Assembly: GCF_000739655.1 (NCBI RefSeq)
Contig: NZ_BATR01000066.1
Location: forward strand, 1 to 64,000
Source of the DNA: Verrucomicrobium sp. BvORR106
Lineage (GTDB): Bacteria; Verrucomicrobiota; Verrucomicrobiia; Verrucomicrobiales; Verrucomicrobiaceae
DNA: 64,000 nt
Direction: 5' to 3'
Shown: in pieces, positions 44,589 through 53,469 of the stretch
Numbering within the stretch: position 1 is the stretch's first letter
Layout: the number at the start of each line of letters is the position of its first letter
Notes under the pieces: model-generated
Database searches by the model: none
The model's input: the letters and a program-made list of their open reading frames with translations, nothing else
Told to the model about the DNA's origin: nothing
Program-made: the position numbers and the translations under genes

Positions 44589-45218
44589 TCACCTAGGGGC
44601 AAAGGGACTGAGTGAGTCAGGCGACTTGGCATTCTTCTCCAGCACCGACACCTTCACGGGCGTGAGCTTCACGGTGCCATCTGGATAGTCGCTCAAGCTC
44701 GCTTCCAGATTGCGGCCATCGTCGGTCAGACCGCGGGTTTCCCAGTCCACCCGATAGGTACGGTCCACAGCTTCTTTTCCCTCGGCGGCGGGGACTTCCG
44801 CACGGATCGTCTCAATGCGGATCGGTTTGTCGAGATGGTTGTGCCAGCGCGCGTAGTAGCGGCCTTGCGAGAACTGAAAACGGATGCCCAGCTTGTCGAT
44901 CTCCTCCTTGGGAAGCTCTTTCCATGAAGTGGACTCTGAGGTTGTCTCTGTCGATGGAGCGGGCGGTTGCTTGGCCAGTTGGGCGGCTTCGAACGCTTCA
45001 GAGGCGGCGCTATCTTTGGCATCCTCTGCTTCGGACAGGCGATTCGCATCGAACGAGGAGACGAAGACCTCTTTCGCCTCACCGGTGAAGCGGTTGATCT
45101 GCACGAGCCGTTCGCTGCCGCTGCCGCTTCCCTGCTTCACCAGTTGCTGGGTGAACCCGAGGTACACAGCTGCGGCACCGAGGACGGCACCGCCCAGAAG
45201 AGCGAGCAGGATTTTCAT
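44589..45218 (-). CDS. Membrane-anchored hypothetical protein (209 aa)
   Basis: N-terminal hydrophobic segment MKILLALLGGAVLGAAAVYL as signal-anchor. Then a charged Ser/Glu/Ala linker (~45-100) and a beta-rich C-terminal domain (LGIRFQFSQGRYYARWHNHL, RTYRVDWETRGLTDDG). Function unknown. Start at ATG 45218. Confidence 0.7.
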   Translation of the reverse strand: MKILLALLGGAVLGAAAVYLGFTQQLVKQGSGSGSERLVQINRFTGEAKEVFVSSFDANRLSEAEDAKDSAASEAFEAAQLAKQPPAPSTETTSESTSWKELPKEEIDKLGIRFQFSQGRYYARWHNHLDKPIRIETIRAEVPAAEGKEAVDRTYRVDWETRGLTDDGRNLEASLSDYPDGTVKLTPVKVSVLEKNAKSPDSLSPFAPR

Positions 45219-45305
45219 AGGGTGAGGAGGTGGAGCGATGGCGTGATGATGAGGATGACAACACCAAAGACGTAAACGGCCAACCTCTATTCGATATGCC
45301 GACGC

Positions 45306-45334
45306 AAAAAAAGGCCCGCATCGCTGCGGGCCTT
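45306..45334 (-). terminator. Intrinsic terminator of prfB
   Basis: Minus strand: 10-bp perfect stem AAGGCCCGCA/TGCGGGCCTT (45311-45320 with 45325-45334, GCGA loop) followed by TTTTT. Lies 41 bases after the prfB stop. Confidence 0.9.
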
Positions 45335-45375
45335 CAATCAAAAATCACAAATCAGCATTCCAACATCCGGATGGC

Positions 45376-46522
45376 CTACACATCCTCGTCGTCATCGCCA
45401 TCGCCTGCCTTGCGGCCGCGGAGCTTGGCTTCGATGAAGGGATCCAGCTCGCCGTCCATGACGCTGCCCACGTTCCCGGTCTTTTCCCCGGTGCGGTGGT
45501 CTTTGACCATCTGGTAGGGCTGGAAGACGTAGGAGCGGATCTGGCTGCCCCAGGCGACATCCCCTTTCTCACCGTACTGGCGTTCCATCTCGGACTTCTT
45601 CTTGTCCTGTTCCAGCTGGTACAGCTTGGCCTTGAGCATGTTCATGGCCATCTCCCGGTTTTTGCCCTGGGAGCGCTGCACCTGGCAGTTCACGATGATG
45701 CCGGTGGGTTCGTGGATGAGTCGGACGGCGGTCTCCACCTTGTTCACGTTCTGGCCGCCTTTGCCACCGGAACGATAGGTCTCGAACTTGATGTCGGCCT
45801 CGTTGAGCACGATGCCGATGTCCTCGTCCACTTCTGGCGTGACGTCCACGCTGGCGAAGCTGGTGTGGCGACGCTTGGCGGAGTCGAACGGGGAGATGCG
45901 CACCAGGCGGTGCACGCCGCGTTCGCAGTTGAGCTTGCCGAAGGCGTAGTCACCCGTGACGCGGAAGACGGCGCTGCGCACGCCCACTTCTTCACCAGGG
46001 GCGAAGTCCACCATCTCCGTCTTGTAGCCGCTGCGCTCACACCAGCGCTGGTACATGCGCAGGAGCATGTCTGCCCAGTCGCAGGATTCCGTGCCGCCGG
46101 CTCCGCAGTGAATGGTGACGAAGGCACCTTTCTTGTCCAGCTCACCGGTCAGGAGCATGGCCAGCTCGAAGTCGCTGAGCGCCTGCTCCATGGCAATGTA
46201 CTCCTTCTCGACCTCCGCCCAGGAGGCGAGGTCGTTCTCATGCTGGGCAATTTCCCCCAGAACGAAGAAGTCATCCAGACGCCGCTCGAGTTCTTCTAGG
46301 GGGAGGACTCTGCTCTTGAGGTTGTTGACGGTGTCGATCGTCTTGCGCGCGCGTTCCTGGTTGTCCCAGAACTCAGGGCGGGCCAGCTCGTCTTCCAGCG
46401 TCTCGAGGTCGGATTTTAGTTTCCCGACGTCAAAGATACCTCCGGAGCCCGCCAAGGCGGCCCTTGAGGCTCTCCGTGTCGAACGCTTGCAGATCGGTGA
46501 TGACGGTTTTGGCCTTGTCCAT
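45376..46522 (-). CDS. prfB: Peptide chain release factor 2, made by programmed +1 frameshift (381 aa)
   Basis: Recognises UGA/UAA and triggers peptide release. The first 30 codons (ATG at 46522, [20 protein letters not shown]...) end at an in-frame TGA at 46432-46430. The main part continues in the +1 frame from GAC at 46431 ([20 protein letters not shown]). SPF tripeptide in [18 protein letters not shown] near 210 and GGQ in [14 protein letters not shown] near 255 are intact. The length is close to other RF2s. Starting only at 46455 would miss the first segment. A strong terminator follows. Confidence 0.96.
46429..46443 (-). promoter_or_regulatory. prfB: prfB programmed +1 frameshift site
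   Basis: Minus strand GGAGGTATCTTTGAC: internal SD-like GGAGG, slippery CTT, stop TGA, then C, the standard autoregulatory RF2 site. Low RF2 lets the ribosome pause and slip CUU to UUU. Confidence 0.93.
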
Positions 46523-46571
46523 GAAGGTTTAATAAACCCGCGGGCCGGGGAGGCAAGCGAAACTCAAGCGA

Positions 46572-46982
46572 TCATGAGGCGGGGGGAACGGTGAATCCGG
46601 CAGGGGTGTCGCCCACGAAGTACACGTCCCGGTCCGGGCGGGAGCCAGGAGCGTGGATGTCCAGCATGACGAGAGGTTCCTCCCCGGTGATGAAGCCGTG
46701 GGTCGTGCCGGGAGGCAGTCGCAGGAAATCACCTGTCTCCAGCGGATAAGGGGTACCATTGAGAATGGCGGTGCCGCGACCAAACAGGACGTAATAGTAC
46801 TCTTCCGCGATCTTGTGGTAGCTCACGCTGGTGGTCTGGTGTGGCTCGATGCGCACGCGATACGCCGTGCCCGCCCCTTCATCTGCCAGAGGAATGAGGG
46901 ACTCGATCTCATAAGGCCCCAACTTGGCGCGGGTGGAGGGGGTGCCCGCGTGATGGTGGAGGATTTGGAGCGGCTGGGACAT
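46572..46982 (-). CDS. Cupin-domain protein (136 aa)
   Basis: Cytoplasmic single cupin: motif 1 QTTSVSYHKIAEEYYYVLFG (His and Glu-Glu-Tyr) and G-x-G-TAILNG; motif 2 LETGDFLRLPPGTTHGFITG; a C-terminal VYFVGDTPAGFTVPP. Fold-level call only. Sits between prfB and recO, divergent from recO. Confidence 0.85.
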   Translation of the reverse strand: MSQPLQILHHHAGTPSTRAKLGPYEIESLIPLADEGAGTAYRVRIEPHQTTSVSYHKIAEEYYYVLFGRGTAILNGTPYPLETGDFLRLPPGTTHGFITGEEPLVMLDIHAPGSRPDRDVYFVGDTPAGFTVPPAS

Positions 46983-47141
46983 GGTGGGGAGAAAGATGGC
47001 CTGACAATGTGCTGAGAAAAAAGCATCCTGCCTCCGATTTCCGCCGCATCATCCATGGCACATGGAGGATAACGTGGCACTGGTGGAGGGGGCGGGTATT
47101 GAACAGTCCGCCCGGTCGTAACACAGAACTCAGCAACCCCG

Positions 47142-47720
47142 GTGGAAAGCGCGACTGCGATCCTGATCAACCGTCATCGATTGACGGAGAGCAGCCTCAT
47201 TGTGCACTGGTGCGCTCCTGACCTGGGATTGTTCAAGACGGTGGCCAAGGGGGCGTTGCGTCCGCAGTCCGCCTTTGCGGGACGGCTGGACTTGTTCGTC
47301 ACTTGTGAGGTCGTCTTCCTGCCGAGCACCAAGAGTGATCTGCACTCCCTCAAGGAGGTGCATCTGGTGCAGCCACGACTGCAGATGCGCAACAGCTACG
47401 CCAGGGTGCTGGCGGGGACTTATTTCTCAAAACTCGTCGAGCTCGTGGTGGAGCGGGAGACGCCGTTGGGAAGTGTGTACGAGCTGTTACAAAAAAGTCT
47501 GGACTACCTGGAGGGGCATGAGCCCAGCACCCGGTTGGTCCATCGGTTTGAGAACAAGCTGTGCGAGGAGCTCGGCCTGGGTCAAGTGTCGGCCGGGGCT
47601 GCGGGGCTTTTGCACGAGACCTTTCACCGCCCGCTGCCACTACAGCGAGCACAACTTCTGGAGGTGCTGGAGGTGGCGGATGGTGCAGATGCTGCTGTTC
47701 CTCGCCACGATTTTACTTGA
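47142..47720 (+). CDS. recO: DNA repair protein RecO (192 aa)
   Basis: RecFOR pathway mediator that loads RecA on SSB-coated ssDNA. N-terminal OB-fold SATAILINRHRLTESSLIVH, LFKTVAKGALRPQSAFAGRL and DLFVTCEVVFLPSTKSDLHS are RecO-like. The helical C-terminal part is shorter than usual (family ~230-250 aa), and the Cys4 zinc site of some RecO proteins is absent. Start ATG 47142. Followed 62 bases later by a TPR gene. Confidence 0.82.
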   Translation: MESATAILINRHRLTESSLIVHWCAPDLGLFKTVAKGALRPQSAFAGRLDLFVTCEVVFLPSTKSDLHSLKEVHLVQPRLQMRNSYARVLAGTYFSKLVELVVERETPLGSVYELLQKSLDYLEGHEPSTRLVHRFENKLCEELGLGQVSAGAAGLLHETFHRPLPLQRAQLLEVLEVADGADAAVPRHDFT

Positions 47721-47782
47721 TGCGGGCGAGGTCCTGCCTTGTTATGTCCAGCCCCCGGGGCACTGCTGGTTGCTTTTAACGT

Positions 47783-48667
47783 ATGTCTTCAGAGAATCTC
47801 AACACCCTGCTGGAAGGGCACGTAGCCAGCCTGTACGAGGCAGGCAAGCTGGACGACGCGCTGCGAGTGGCGGGTACGGCGCTGCGGAACGCAAGGCAGG
47901 CCGTGGAGGATGATGAGGCCAACTACCCGGTGCTGGTGAATGCGCTGGAGATCCTGGCCAATCTCAACCGTCAGGCAGGGGATTTTGCCAAGTCTGAGTC
48001 CCTCTATCAGGAAGGGCTGGAATCCGCAGCCAAGTGTCGGGTGCCGCAGGAGCAACTGGCGCGGCTGCGCAGCGGCCTGGCCATGCTCTATGACTTCAGC
48101 CAGCGGGAAGAGGCGGCCATCCCTCTGTATGACCAGGCGATCCTGGACTATGAGTCCGTGACGCCGCCCAAGTCCAAGGAATCCGCCGAGCTGCGGAACA
48201 ACTTGGCGATGATTTACAAGAGCCTGGGCCGCTATGCCCTGGCGGAGCAGCACTACCTGATGTCGCTGGAGTCCCTGGAGCGCCTCTATGGTCGCGACAG
48301 TGAGCGGGTTGCCGCTGTCTTCAACAACCTGGGCAGCCTCTACTACACTGCGGGCTTCCCGGAGCAGGCCAAGGAGATGCATGTGGAGGCGCTGGACATC
48401 CGGCAGCAGGTGCTGGGTGCTGAGCATGCGGAGGTGGCCCAGAGCTACACCAACCTGGCCACGGCCTGCTACGACCTGGAGGACGATGCCGGGGTGCAGG
48501 AGAACTACGAGAAGAGTCTGCGCATCCTGGAGCAGCATCTGGACACTCACAGCGACTCCTACGAGCAAACCGGGGAGGATTACATCGCCGTGCTGGAGAA
48601 CCTGGGTGAGCCCAAGAAGGCGGCGTCCCTGCGCAAGCGCATGGACAAGGTGCTGGGCCGCAACTGA
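47783..48667 (+). CDS. TPR-repeat protein (294 aa)
   Basis: Cytoplasmic, no signal. At least five tetratricopeptide repeats of the kinesin-light-chain style: DEANYPVLVNALEILANLNR, AIPLYDQAILDYESV, NNLAMIYKSLGRYALAEQHY, FNNLGSLYYTAGFPEQAKEM and SYTNLATACYDLEDDAGVQE. A protein interaction scaffold; partner unknown. Confidence 0.88.
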   Translation: MSSENLNTLLEGHVASLYEAGKLDDALRVAGTALRNARQAVEDDEANYPVLVNALEILANLNRQAGDFAKSESLYQEGLESAAKCRVPQEQLARLRSGLAMLYDFSQREEAAIPLYDQAILDYESVTPPKSKESAELRNNLAMIYKSLGRYALAEQHYLMSLESLERLYGRDSERVAAVFNNLGSLYYTAGFPEQAKEMHVEALDIRQQVLGAEHAEVAQSYTNLATACYDLEDDAGVQENYEKSLRILEQHLDTHSDSYEQTGEDYIAVLENLGEPKKAASLRKRMDKVLGRN

Positions 48668-48695
48668 CAGGTTAGTTTTCCCATCTGTCCACCGT

Positions 48696-49481
48696 ATGAA
48701 GGGGATGTTCCGTCTCTCCAAAGGTCGCGTGCTCGGGTGGTTCGCCTCCGTCTTGGGCGTGTCCTTCACTCATCTGGGGCATGCCGCGAATCTGGAGAAG
48801 GTGGAGTTTGGCGGGGCCATCTATCATGTGCTGCGGGTGGATCGGGCCGATTTCGCGCGGCTGGATCTGCGGTGGCTGGGACAGGATGGGAAGCCGCTGG
48901 GGGGCTTCGGCCCTCTGTTGCAGGAGGCGGCCAAGGGTGGGCGTCAGATCGAGTTTGCGACCAATGCGGGGATCTACGAGCGGGGGCCCAAGCCCTGTGG
49001 GCTGACGATTACCGGCGGCAAGGAGCTGGTGCCGCTGAATCTGGCCAAGGGGGAGGGGAACTTCTACCTGCACCCGAACGGTGTGTTCTTTCTGGATGAC
49101 AAGCGGGGTGCGGGGGTGATGACCGGAGAGGAATATGGACGGAGCGGGCTGCAGCCGCGTCTGGCCACGCAGAGCGGCCCCATCCTCCTGCGTCAGGGGA
49201 AGATCCATCCGGCCTTCAACGTCAATTCTCCCAATCGGCGACTGCGCAATGCGGTGGGCGTGCGGGCTTCAGACGGGCAGATCATCTTTGCTATGTCGGA
49301 CCGCGAAGATCGGGAGAAGGGGCGGGTCACCTTCCACCAGTTGGCCAGCTTTTACCTGCACTTGGGGTGCAAGGATGCCCTCTTTCTGGATGGCGACATC
49401 TCCGATGTGCTGTCCCATCCGCCTGCCGGAGCCAAGGTGACACCCAATACTTTCGCGGGCATGTTTGTGCTCTGGAAATGA
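48696..49481 (+). CDS. Phosphodiester glycosidase (NAGPA)-like secreted protein (261 aa)
   Basis: Signal-like N-terminus (VLGWFASVLGVSFTHLGHA). The domain matches exopolysaccharide/phosphodiester-glycosidase proteins: EFATNAGIYERGPKPCGLTI, NFYLHPNGVFFLDDKRG, LATQSGPILLRQGKIHPAFN, RNAVGVRASDGQIIFAMSD and LGCKDALFLDGDISDVL. Family members cleave N-acetylglucosamine-phosphodiester bonds. Start ATG 48696; the same frame is open far upstream only as antisense noise of the TPR gene. Confidence 0.82.
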   Translation: MKGMFRLSKGRVLGWFASVLGVSFTHLGHAANLEKVEFGGAIYHVLRVDRADFARLDLRWLGQDGKPLGGFGPLLQEAAKGGRQIEFATNAGIYERGPKPCGLTITGGKELVPLNLAKGEGNFYLHPNGVFFLDDKRGAGVMTGEEYGRSGLQPRLATQSGPILLRQGKIHPAFNVNSPNRRLRNAVGVRASDGQIIFAMSDREDREKGRVTFHQLASFYLHLGCKDALFLDGDISDVLSHPPAGAKVTPNTFAGMFVLWK

Positions 49482-49606
49482 CGCAGAGGGGCAAAGTTTC
49501 CCCATGTGATGTCAAAAGAATGAAGGAAGGTGTGGGTGACGGAAAAGTCACCACCTGCGGATTTTGCCGCGGGAATTCAGGAATACTCTGAGAAAGGCCC
49601 TGCCTG

Positions 49607-50761
49607 ATGAAATTCATGATCATCTCAGACACGTTCCCACCGGACATCAACGGTGTGGCACGGACGCTCCAAACCTTGGCCCGCGGTCTTGCCCGACGCG
49701 GTCATCAGGTCTCTGTGCTGACGACCACGGAAGGGGCGGGCGGTGAGAACCTGAGCCACGGGGTAGAGGTGAAGGCGATCAACTCCCTGCCGGTGCCCGG
49801 GTATGCTGGCATCCGCATGGGGCTGGCCACGCGACGGTTCTTCAGCCGGAGGATCGGCGACTTCAAGCCGGACGGCATCTATGTGGCGGTGGAGACCCTC
49901 ATGGGGTGCAATGCCATCCGCGCCGCCCACCAGTGTGCCAAGCGGGTGGTCTCCGGCTTTCACACGAATTTCCACAGCTACTCGGACGACTATCGCCTGC
50001 CCTTCATCAAGCGGGCGGCCATGTGGTACCTCCAGTGGATCCACAATCGCACCGCGCGGACGCTGACCCCTTCTGAGAGCACTGCTGAGCAGTTGCGCGG
50101 CCTGGGCATCAAGAACGTGGGCGTGCTGGGTCGTGGGGTGGACACGGATCTCTTCAACCCTGAACGCCGGGACGCCGAGCTGCGGCGCTCCTGGGGGGCG
50201 GAGGAGGATACGCCGGTGGCCTTGTTCGTCGGTCGCATCGCGGCGGAGAAGAATCTGCCGCTGGCGGTGAGAGCGTTTCAAAGGATTCAGCAAATCCAGC
50301 CCAAGGCGCGGGCGGTGTTCGTGGGGGATGGGCCCAAGGCCGCGTGGCTGAAGCAGCAGCACCCGGAGTTCATCCACGCCGGGGCACGCACGGGTGAGGA
50401 CCTGGCCCGCCACTACGCCAGTGCGGATCTGTTTGTCTTTCCCAGCCTTTCAGAGACCTTTGGCAACGTGCTGACGGAGGCTCTGGCGAGCCGCCTGGTG
50501 ACGGTGAGCTACGACTATGCGGCTGCGCGTCAGTTTGTGCGGCATGGCGTGAATGGCTATGTGGCACCGGAGAAGGATGAGGCGGCTTTTCTGGCGGCGA
50601 CCGAGCTGGCCCTGCAGCACTGGAGCGACGTCGGCATCCGCGATGCGGCCCATGCCACCGCCTTGAGACTTTCCTGGAACTCCATCATCGAACAGTTCGA
50701 GCAGGAACTACTCGGCACGATACCGGCGGCGGCCTTGAGCGGCGCTGAGGTGCGTGTTTGA
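49607..50761 (+). CDS. GT4-family glycosyltransferase (384 aa)
   Basis: Cytoplasmic/peripheral retaining glycosyltransferase, closest in look to GDP-mannose-dependent mannosyltransferases of glycolipid synthesis. N-terminal MKFMIISDTFPPDINGVART and GLARRGHQVSVLTT; donor-site GRIAAEKNLPLAVRAFQRIQ; the Glu-rich ADLFVFPSLSETFGNVLTEA motif. Length normal. Ends 77 bases before the phosphoesterase gene, the likely functional partner. Confidence 0.9.
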   Translation: MKFMIISDTFPPDINGVARTLQTLARGLARRGHQVSVLTTTEGAGGENLSHGVEVKAINSLPVPGYAGIRMGLATRRFFSRRIGDFKPDGIYVAVETLMGCNAIRAAHQCAKRVVSGFHTNFHSYSDDYRLPFIKRAAMWYLQWIHNRTARTLTPSESTAEQLRGLGIKNVGVLGRGVDTDLFNPERRDAELRRSWGAEEDTPVALFVGRIAAEKNLPLAVRAFQRIQQIQPKARAVFVGDGPKAAWLKQQHPEFIHAGARTGEDLARHYASADLFVFPSLSETFGNVLTEALASRLVTVSYDYAAARQFVRHGVNGYVAPEKDEAAFLAATELALQHWSDVGIRDAAHATALRLSWNSIIEQFEQELLGTIPAAALSGAEVRV

Positions 50762-50838
50762 CATTTGTTTCCTCTTTCCCCCAAGCCCCCACCACACAAC
50801 ACCCGACACATTACGCAACAGGCTTCGGCCGACCCATC

Positions 50839-51684
50839 ATGAAACGAAAACTACGCTTCAAGACCATCTTCATCTCAGATGTCCACTTGGGGGTTCAGGA
50901 GTGCAAGGCAGCCCAGGTGAGTCATTTTCTGAGGAACTCGATCTGCGAGAAACTGGTGCTCAACGGCGACATCATCGACGCCTGGGCGCTGCAACGCGAT
51001 GGTAAGTGGACCAAGGCGCACACGCACTTCGTCCGCACTGTGCTGCGGAAGATGGAGAAGGAGAACGTGGAAGTCATCTACACGCGCGGCAACCATGATG
51101 ATGTGCTGGAGCGCTTCCTGCCCATCGCGCTGGACAACTTCAGCATCGTGTTTGATCACGTGCACGAGTCGCCGCACGGGAAGTACCTGGTGGTGCATGG
51201 GGATGGCTTTGACCACGTGACCACGAACCACAAGTGGATGGCCGAGGTGGGTGCGGTGGGTTATAACACGTTGCTTAAGCTGAATCGTGCCTACAACGCC
51301 TACCGCCACTGGCGTGGCAAGGAGCCGTTCTCGTTCGCCAAATGGGTGAAGGCCAAGGTGAAGGGTGCGGTGAGCTTCGTGGGCAAGTACGAGGAACAAC
51401 TCCAGCAGCTGGCCCACAGCAAGGGTTGCAAGGGCATCATCTGCGGCCACATCCACACCCCGGCGGACAAGCAGGTGGGGGACGTGCACTATTTGAACTC
51501 CGGGGACTGGGTGGAATCCATGACCGCCGTGGTGGAGCACCTGGACAGGACGTTCGAGGTGATCACCTATGAAGACTGGTGCCGCAGGGCCAACCGCGAG
51601 CCGAAGGGCCTGTTGCTGAACACCCCGACCGCGCCGGAGCTGGAGGAGGATGCGGAGTTGTCGTTGTCCGGGACGGCGGTGTGA
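50839..51684 (+). CDS. UDP-2,3-diacylglucosamine diphosphatase-like (LpxH family) metallophosphoesterase (281 aa)
   Basis: Metallophosphoesterase with all dinuclear metal motifs: ISDVHLG, NGDIIDAW, RGNHDD, VVHGDGFDHV, CGHIHTP. Resembles the LpxH-like group rather than phosphatidic-acid phosphatases. Lipid A or other glycolipid pyrophosphate cleavage is likely. Start ATG 50839 (MKRKLRFKTIFISDVHLG). Paired with the GT4 gene upstream. C-terminus is low complexity. Confidence 0.9.
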   Translation: MKRKLRFKTIFISDVHLGVQECKAAQVSHFLRNSICEKLVLNGDIIDAWALQRDGKWTKAHTHFVRTVLRKMEKENVEVIYTRGNHDDVLERFLPIALDNFSIVFDHVHESPHGKYLVVHGDGFDHVTTNHKWMAEVGAVGYNTLLKLNRAYNAYRHWRGKEPFSFAKWVKAKVKGAVSFVGKYEEQLQQLAHSKGCKGIICGHIHTPADKQVGDVHYLNSGDWVESMTAVVEHLDRTFEVITYEDWCRRANREPKGLLLNTPTAPELEEDAELSLSGTAV

Positions 51685-51710
51685 GAGCCCGCCTTCGGGG
51701 GGAGACAGAA

Positions 51711-51752
51711 GACTGGAAGACACAAGACACAAGACACAAGACCTGAGGTCTG
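51711..51752 (+). repeat. Dispersed 'CAAGAC' repeat family 2
   Basis: GGAGACAGAAGACTGGAAGA, then CACAAGACACAAGACACAAG. Four direct CACAAGA-type units. Confidence 0.75.
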
Positions 51753-52065
51753 GGGTGGGGGAATTTTTCTCACACGAAGGCACAAAGGCACGAAGGTTTG
51801 GTGGGGAAGAGTCTGAGCCGGTAAAGGAGGCGGGGTTCCTAGCCCCGCTCAGTCGAGCGTCTGATGAGGTGGCGTGGGAGTGTGAGGTGGAGCGGACGAT
51901 TCTGCGACCCCTTCAGGGTCGGGGGGATTTTTTGAGGTAACCGGGGGTGTCAGTCGCTACGCTCCTTCGACCCCCGGCTACCTTCTGTGATGCCTTCGGC
52001 ATCGGGGGTACGCTGGAAGCGTGCGGTTCTCAATGACTGTGAAGCGTTGTGGCTTGGATGCTTGG

Positions 52066-52372
52066 GGAGCGCACGCATCCTGCGTGCTGTTCCCGGCATC
52101 TTGCCGGGAACTTCAGTCGCATGTTTTGGCGGTTTCTCAGGCCGATGCTCGTGTCATTCCCATCGGCTTTCTCCGCCTGATCCTGCGCAGCAGGATTTTG
52201 GGAGTGCGGCAAGGATTGCCGCTTTTGGGGAGTCCTGTGTCGGGCTGGTTACGATGTGGCGCGGGCGGAGGAATGGGCTCCGCTGTCACTTGTGAGGGGC
52301 TCGAACCTCACAAGGTGTCCCGAAAGCGGCGCTTCACGCACGCACTCCACAGCGACTTCGTCGCCAGGTGTT
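52066..52372. repeat. Element family 4 (GCACGCATCCTGCGTGC and GCTTCACGCACGCACTCC)
   Basis: GCGCACGCATCCTGCGTGCT and CCGGCATCTTGCCGGGAAC (52067-52111) are palindromic. CGCTTCACGCACGCACTCCA (52330-52349) with CGACTTCGTCG follows. Both parts return at 57991-58142, partly inverted. Confidence 0.75.
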
Positions 52373-52457
52373 GGAGAATCTTCGGTCGCTGCGGATCTTG
52401 CCCGGCCTCGGAAACCGAAGGCCGGGTTGGCGGAAATAAACCGCTTGCGTCCAGTCC

Positions 52458-53360
52458 CTACTTCAGCGCCCCGATGCCCAGTGCCATGGCACCGAGCAAT
52501 CCTGAATCATCGCCCAAACCAGGGGAGGTGATGTAGCTTTCGATATCCTCGATCAACTCGCGGGTCTGGATGTAGCCATTCAGCAGGCGCTGCACTTCCT
52601 CCCGGATCATGGGGAAGAGGTGGTACTGGTGCATGACGCCGCCGCCGAGGATGATGCGTTGCGGTGAGAGGGTGAGGATGAGATTGGAAAGGCCCAGGGC
52701 CATGAGGGTGGAGAACTCGCCCCAGCAGGCATGATCGGGGGCATAAGTCTCGGCCGGGAATCCCCAGCGGGCAGCGATGGCGGGGCCGCTGATGAGGCCT
52801 TCGAGGCAGCTCCCATGATAGGGGCAGATGCCGTCGGGCTCGGGCGCATCCGACATGATGGCGGGAATGAGGAGGTGACCGATCTCCGGGTGCAACGCGC
52901 CGTGCAGCGGCTTGCCGTTGATGAGCACGCCGCCGCCGATCCCGGTGCCAACGGTGATGTAGATGAGGGGCTCGCAGGCGCGGCCATGGCCCCAAGTGTA
53001 CTCGCCCAGCGCAGCGGCGTTCACATCGGTGTCGAAGCCGACGGGGACGTGGAAGATCTCTCCCAGGGAGCCCAGGAGATCGGTGTACTTCCAGCCGGGC
53101 TTGGGCGTGGTGGTGATGTAGCCGTAGGTGTCACTGCTGCGATTGAGGTCCACGGGGCCAAACGACCCCACGCCAATGGCGCTGAACTTCCCCACCTGCT
53201 TGGAGGCCTGGTCCAGGAACGCGAAGACCTCACGCAGCGTTTCCGTCGGGTCCGTCGTCTCGATGCGCGTGCGCATGCGGATGTCGTCGGGCCCCGTTCC
53301 TACGGCACAATTGAACTTGGTTCCTCCGGCTTCGATGGCGGCGATCAGATCAGACTTCAT
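52458..53360 (-). CDS. ROK-family sugar kinase (fructokinase/glucokinase type), 300 aa
   Basis: ATP-dependent hexose phosphorylation. N-terminal LIAAIEAGGTKFNCAVGTG phosphate loop; IGVGSFGPVDL; ITVGTGIGGGVLINGKPLHG; zinc/ROK signature HPEIGHLLIP then CPYHGSCLEGLISGPAIAAR. The CPYHGSCLEG form fits the ScrK/Mak-like fructokinases. Length normal. No transporter next to it. Confidence 0.9.
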   Translation of the reverse strand: MKSDLIAAIEAGGTKFNCAVGTGPDDIRMRTRIETTDPTETLREVFAFLDQASKQVGKFSAIGVGSFGPVDLNRSSDTYGYITTTPKPGWKYTDLLGSLGEIFHVPVGFDTDVNAAALGEYTWGHGRACEPLIYITVGTGIGGGVLINGKPLHGALHPEIGHLLIPAIMSDAPEPDGICPYHGSCLEGLISGPAIAARWGFPAETYAPDHACWGEFSTLMALGLSNLILTLSPQRIILGGGVMHQYHLFPMIREEVQRLLNGYIQTRELIEDIESYITSPGLGDDSGLLGAMALGIGALK

Positions 53361-53469
53361 GCGGGACTTGGGGGCAGGGGAGTTGCAGTGGGGTTCTAGG
53401 CAAGCCGGTGACTTGCAGGAGATCGGAACGCCGGTCCGGGTCGGTTTGAATCTTTCGATTCAGACCGAT

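Larger units (their letters stand above)
51685..52457. other. Repeat-rich intergenic space, no gene seen
   Basis: Contains CAAGAC family 2 (51711-51752), family 3 (51768-51796), a REP-like element related to the RAYT arms (51905-52010) and the long family shared with 57990-58142 (52066-52372). No protein-like frame. Confidence 0.75.

Noticed and set aside
52400-52432. Terminator after the ROK kinase gene (CCCGGCCTTCGG hairpin)
   Set aside because: Stem has a bulge and no T-run follows; more likely a REP-like palindrome.
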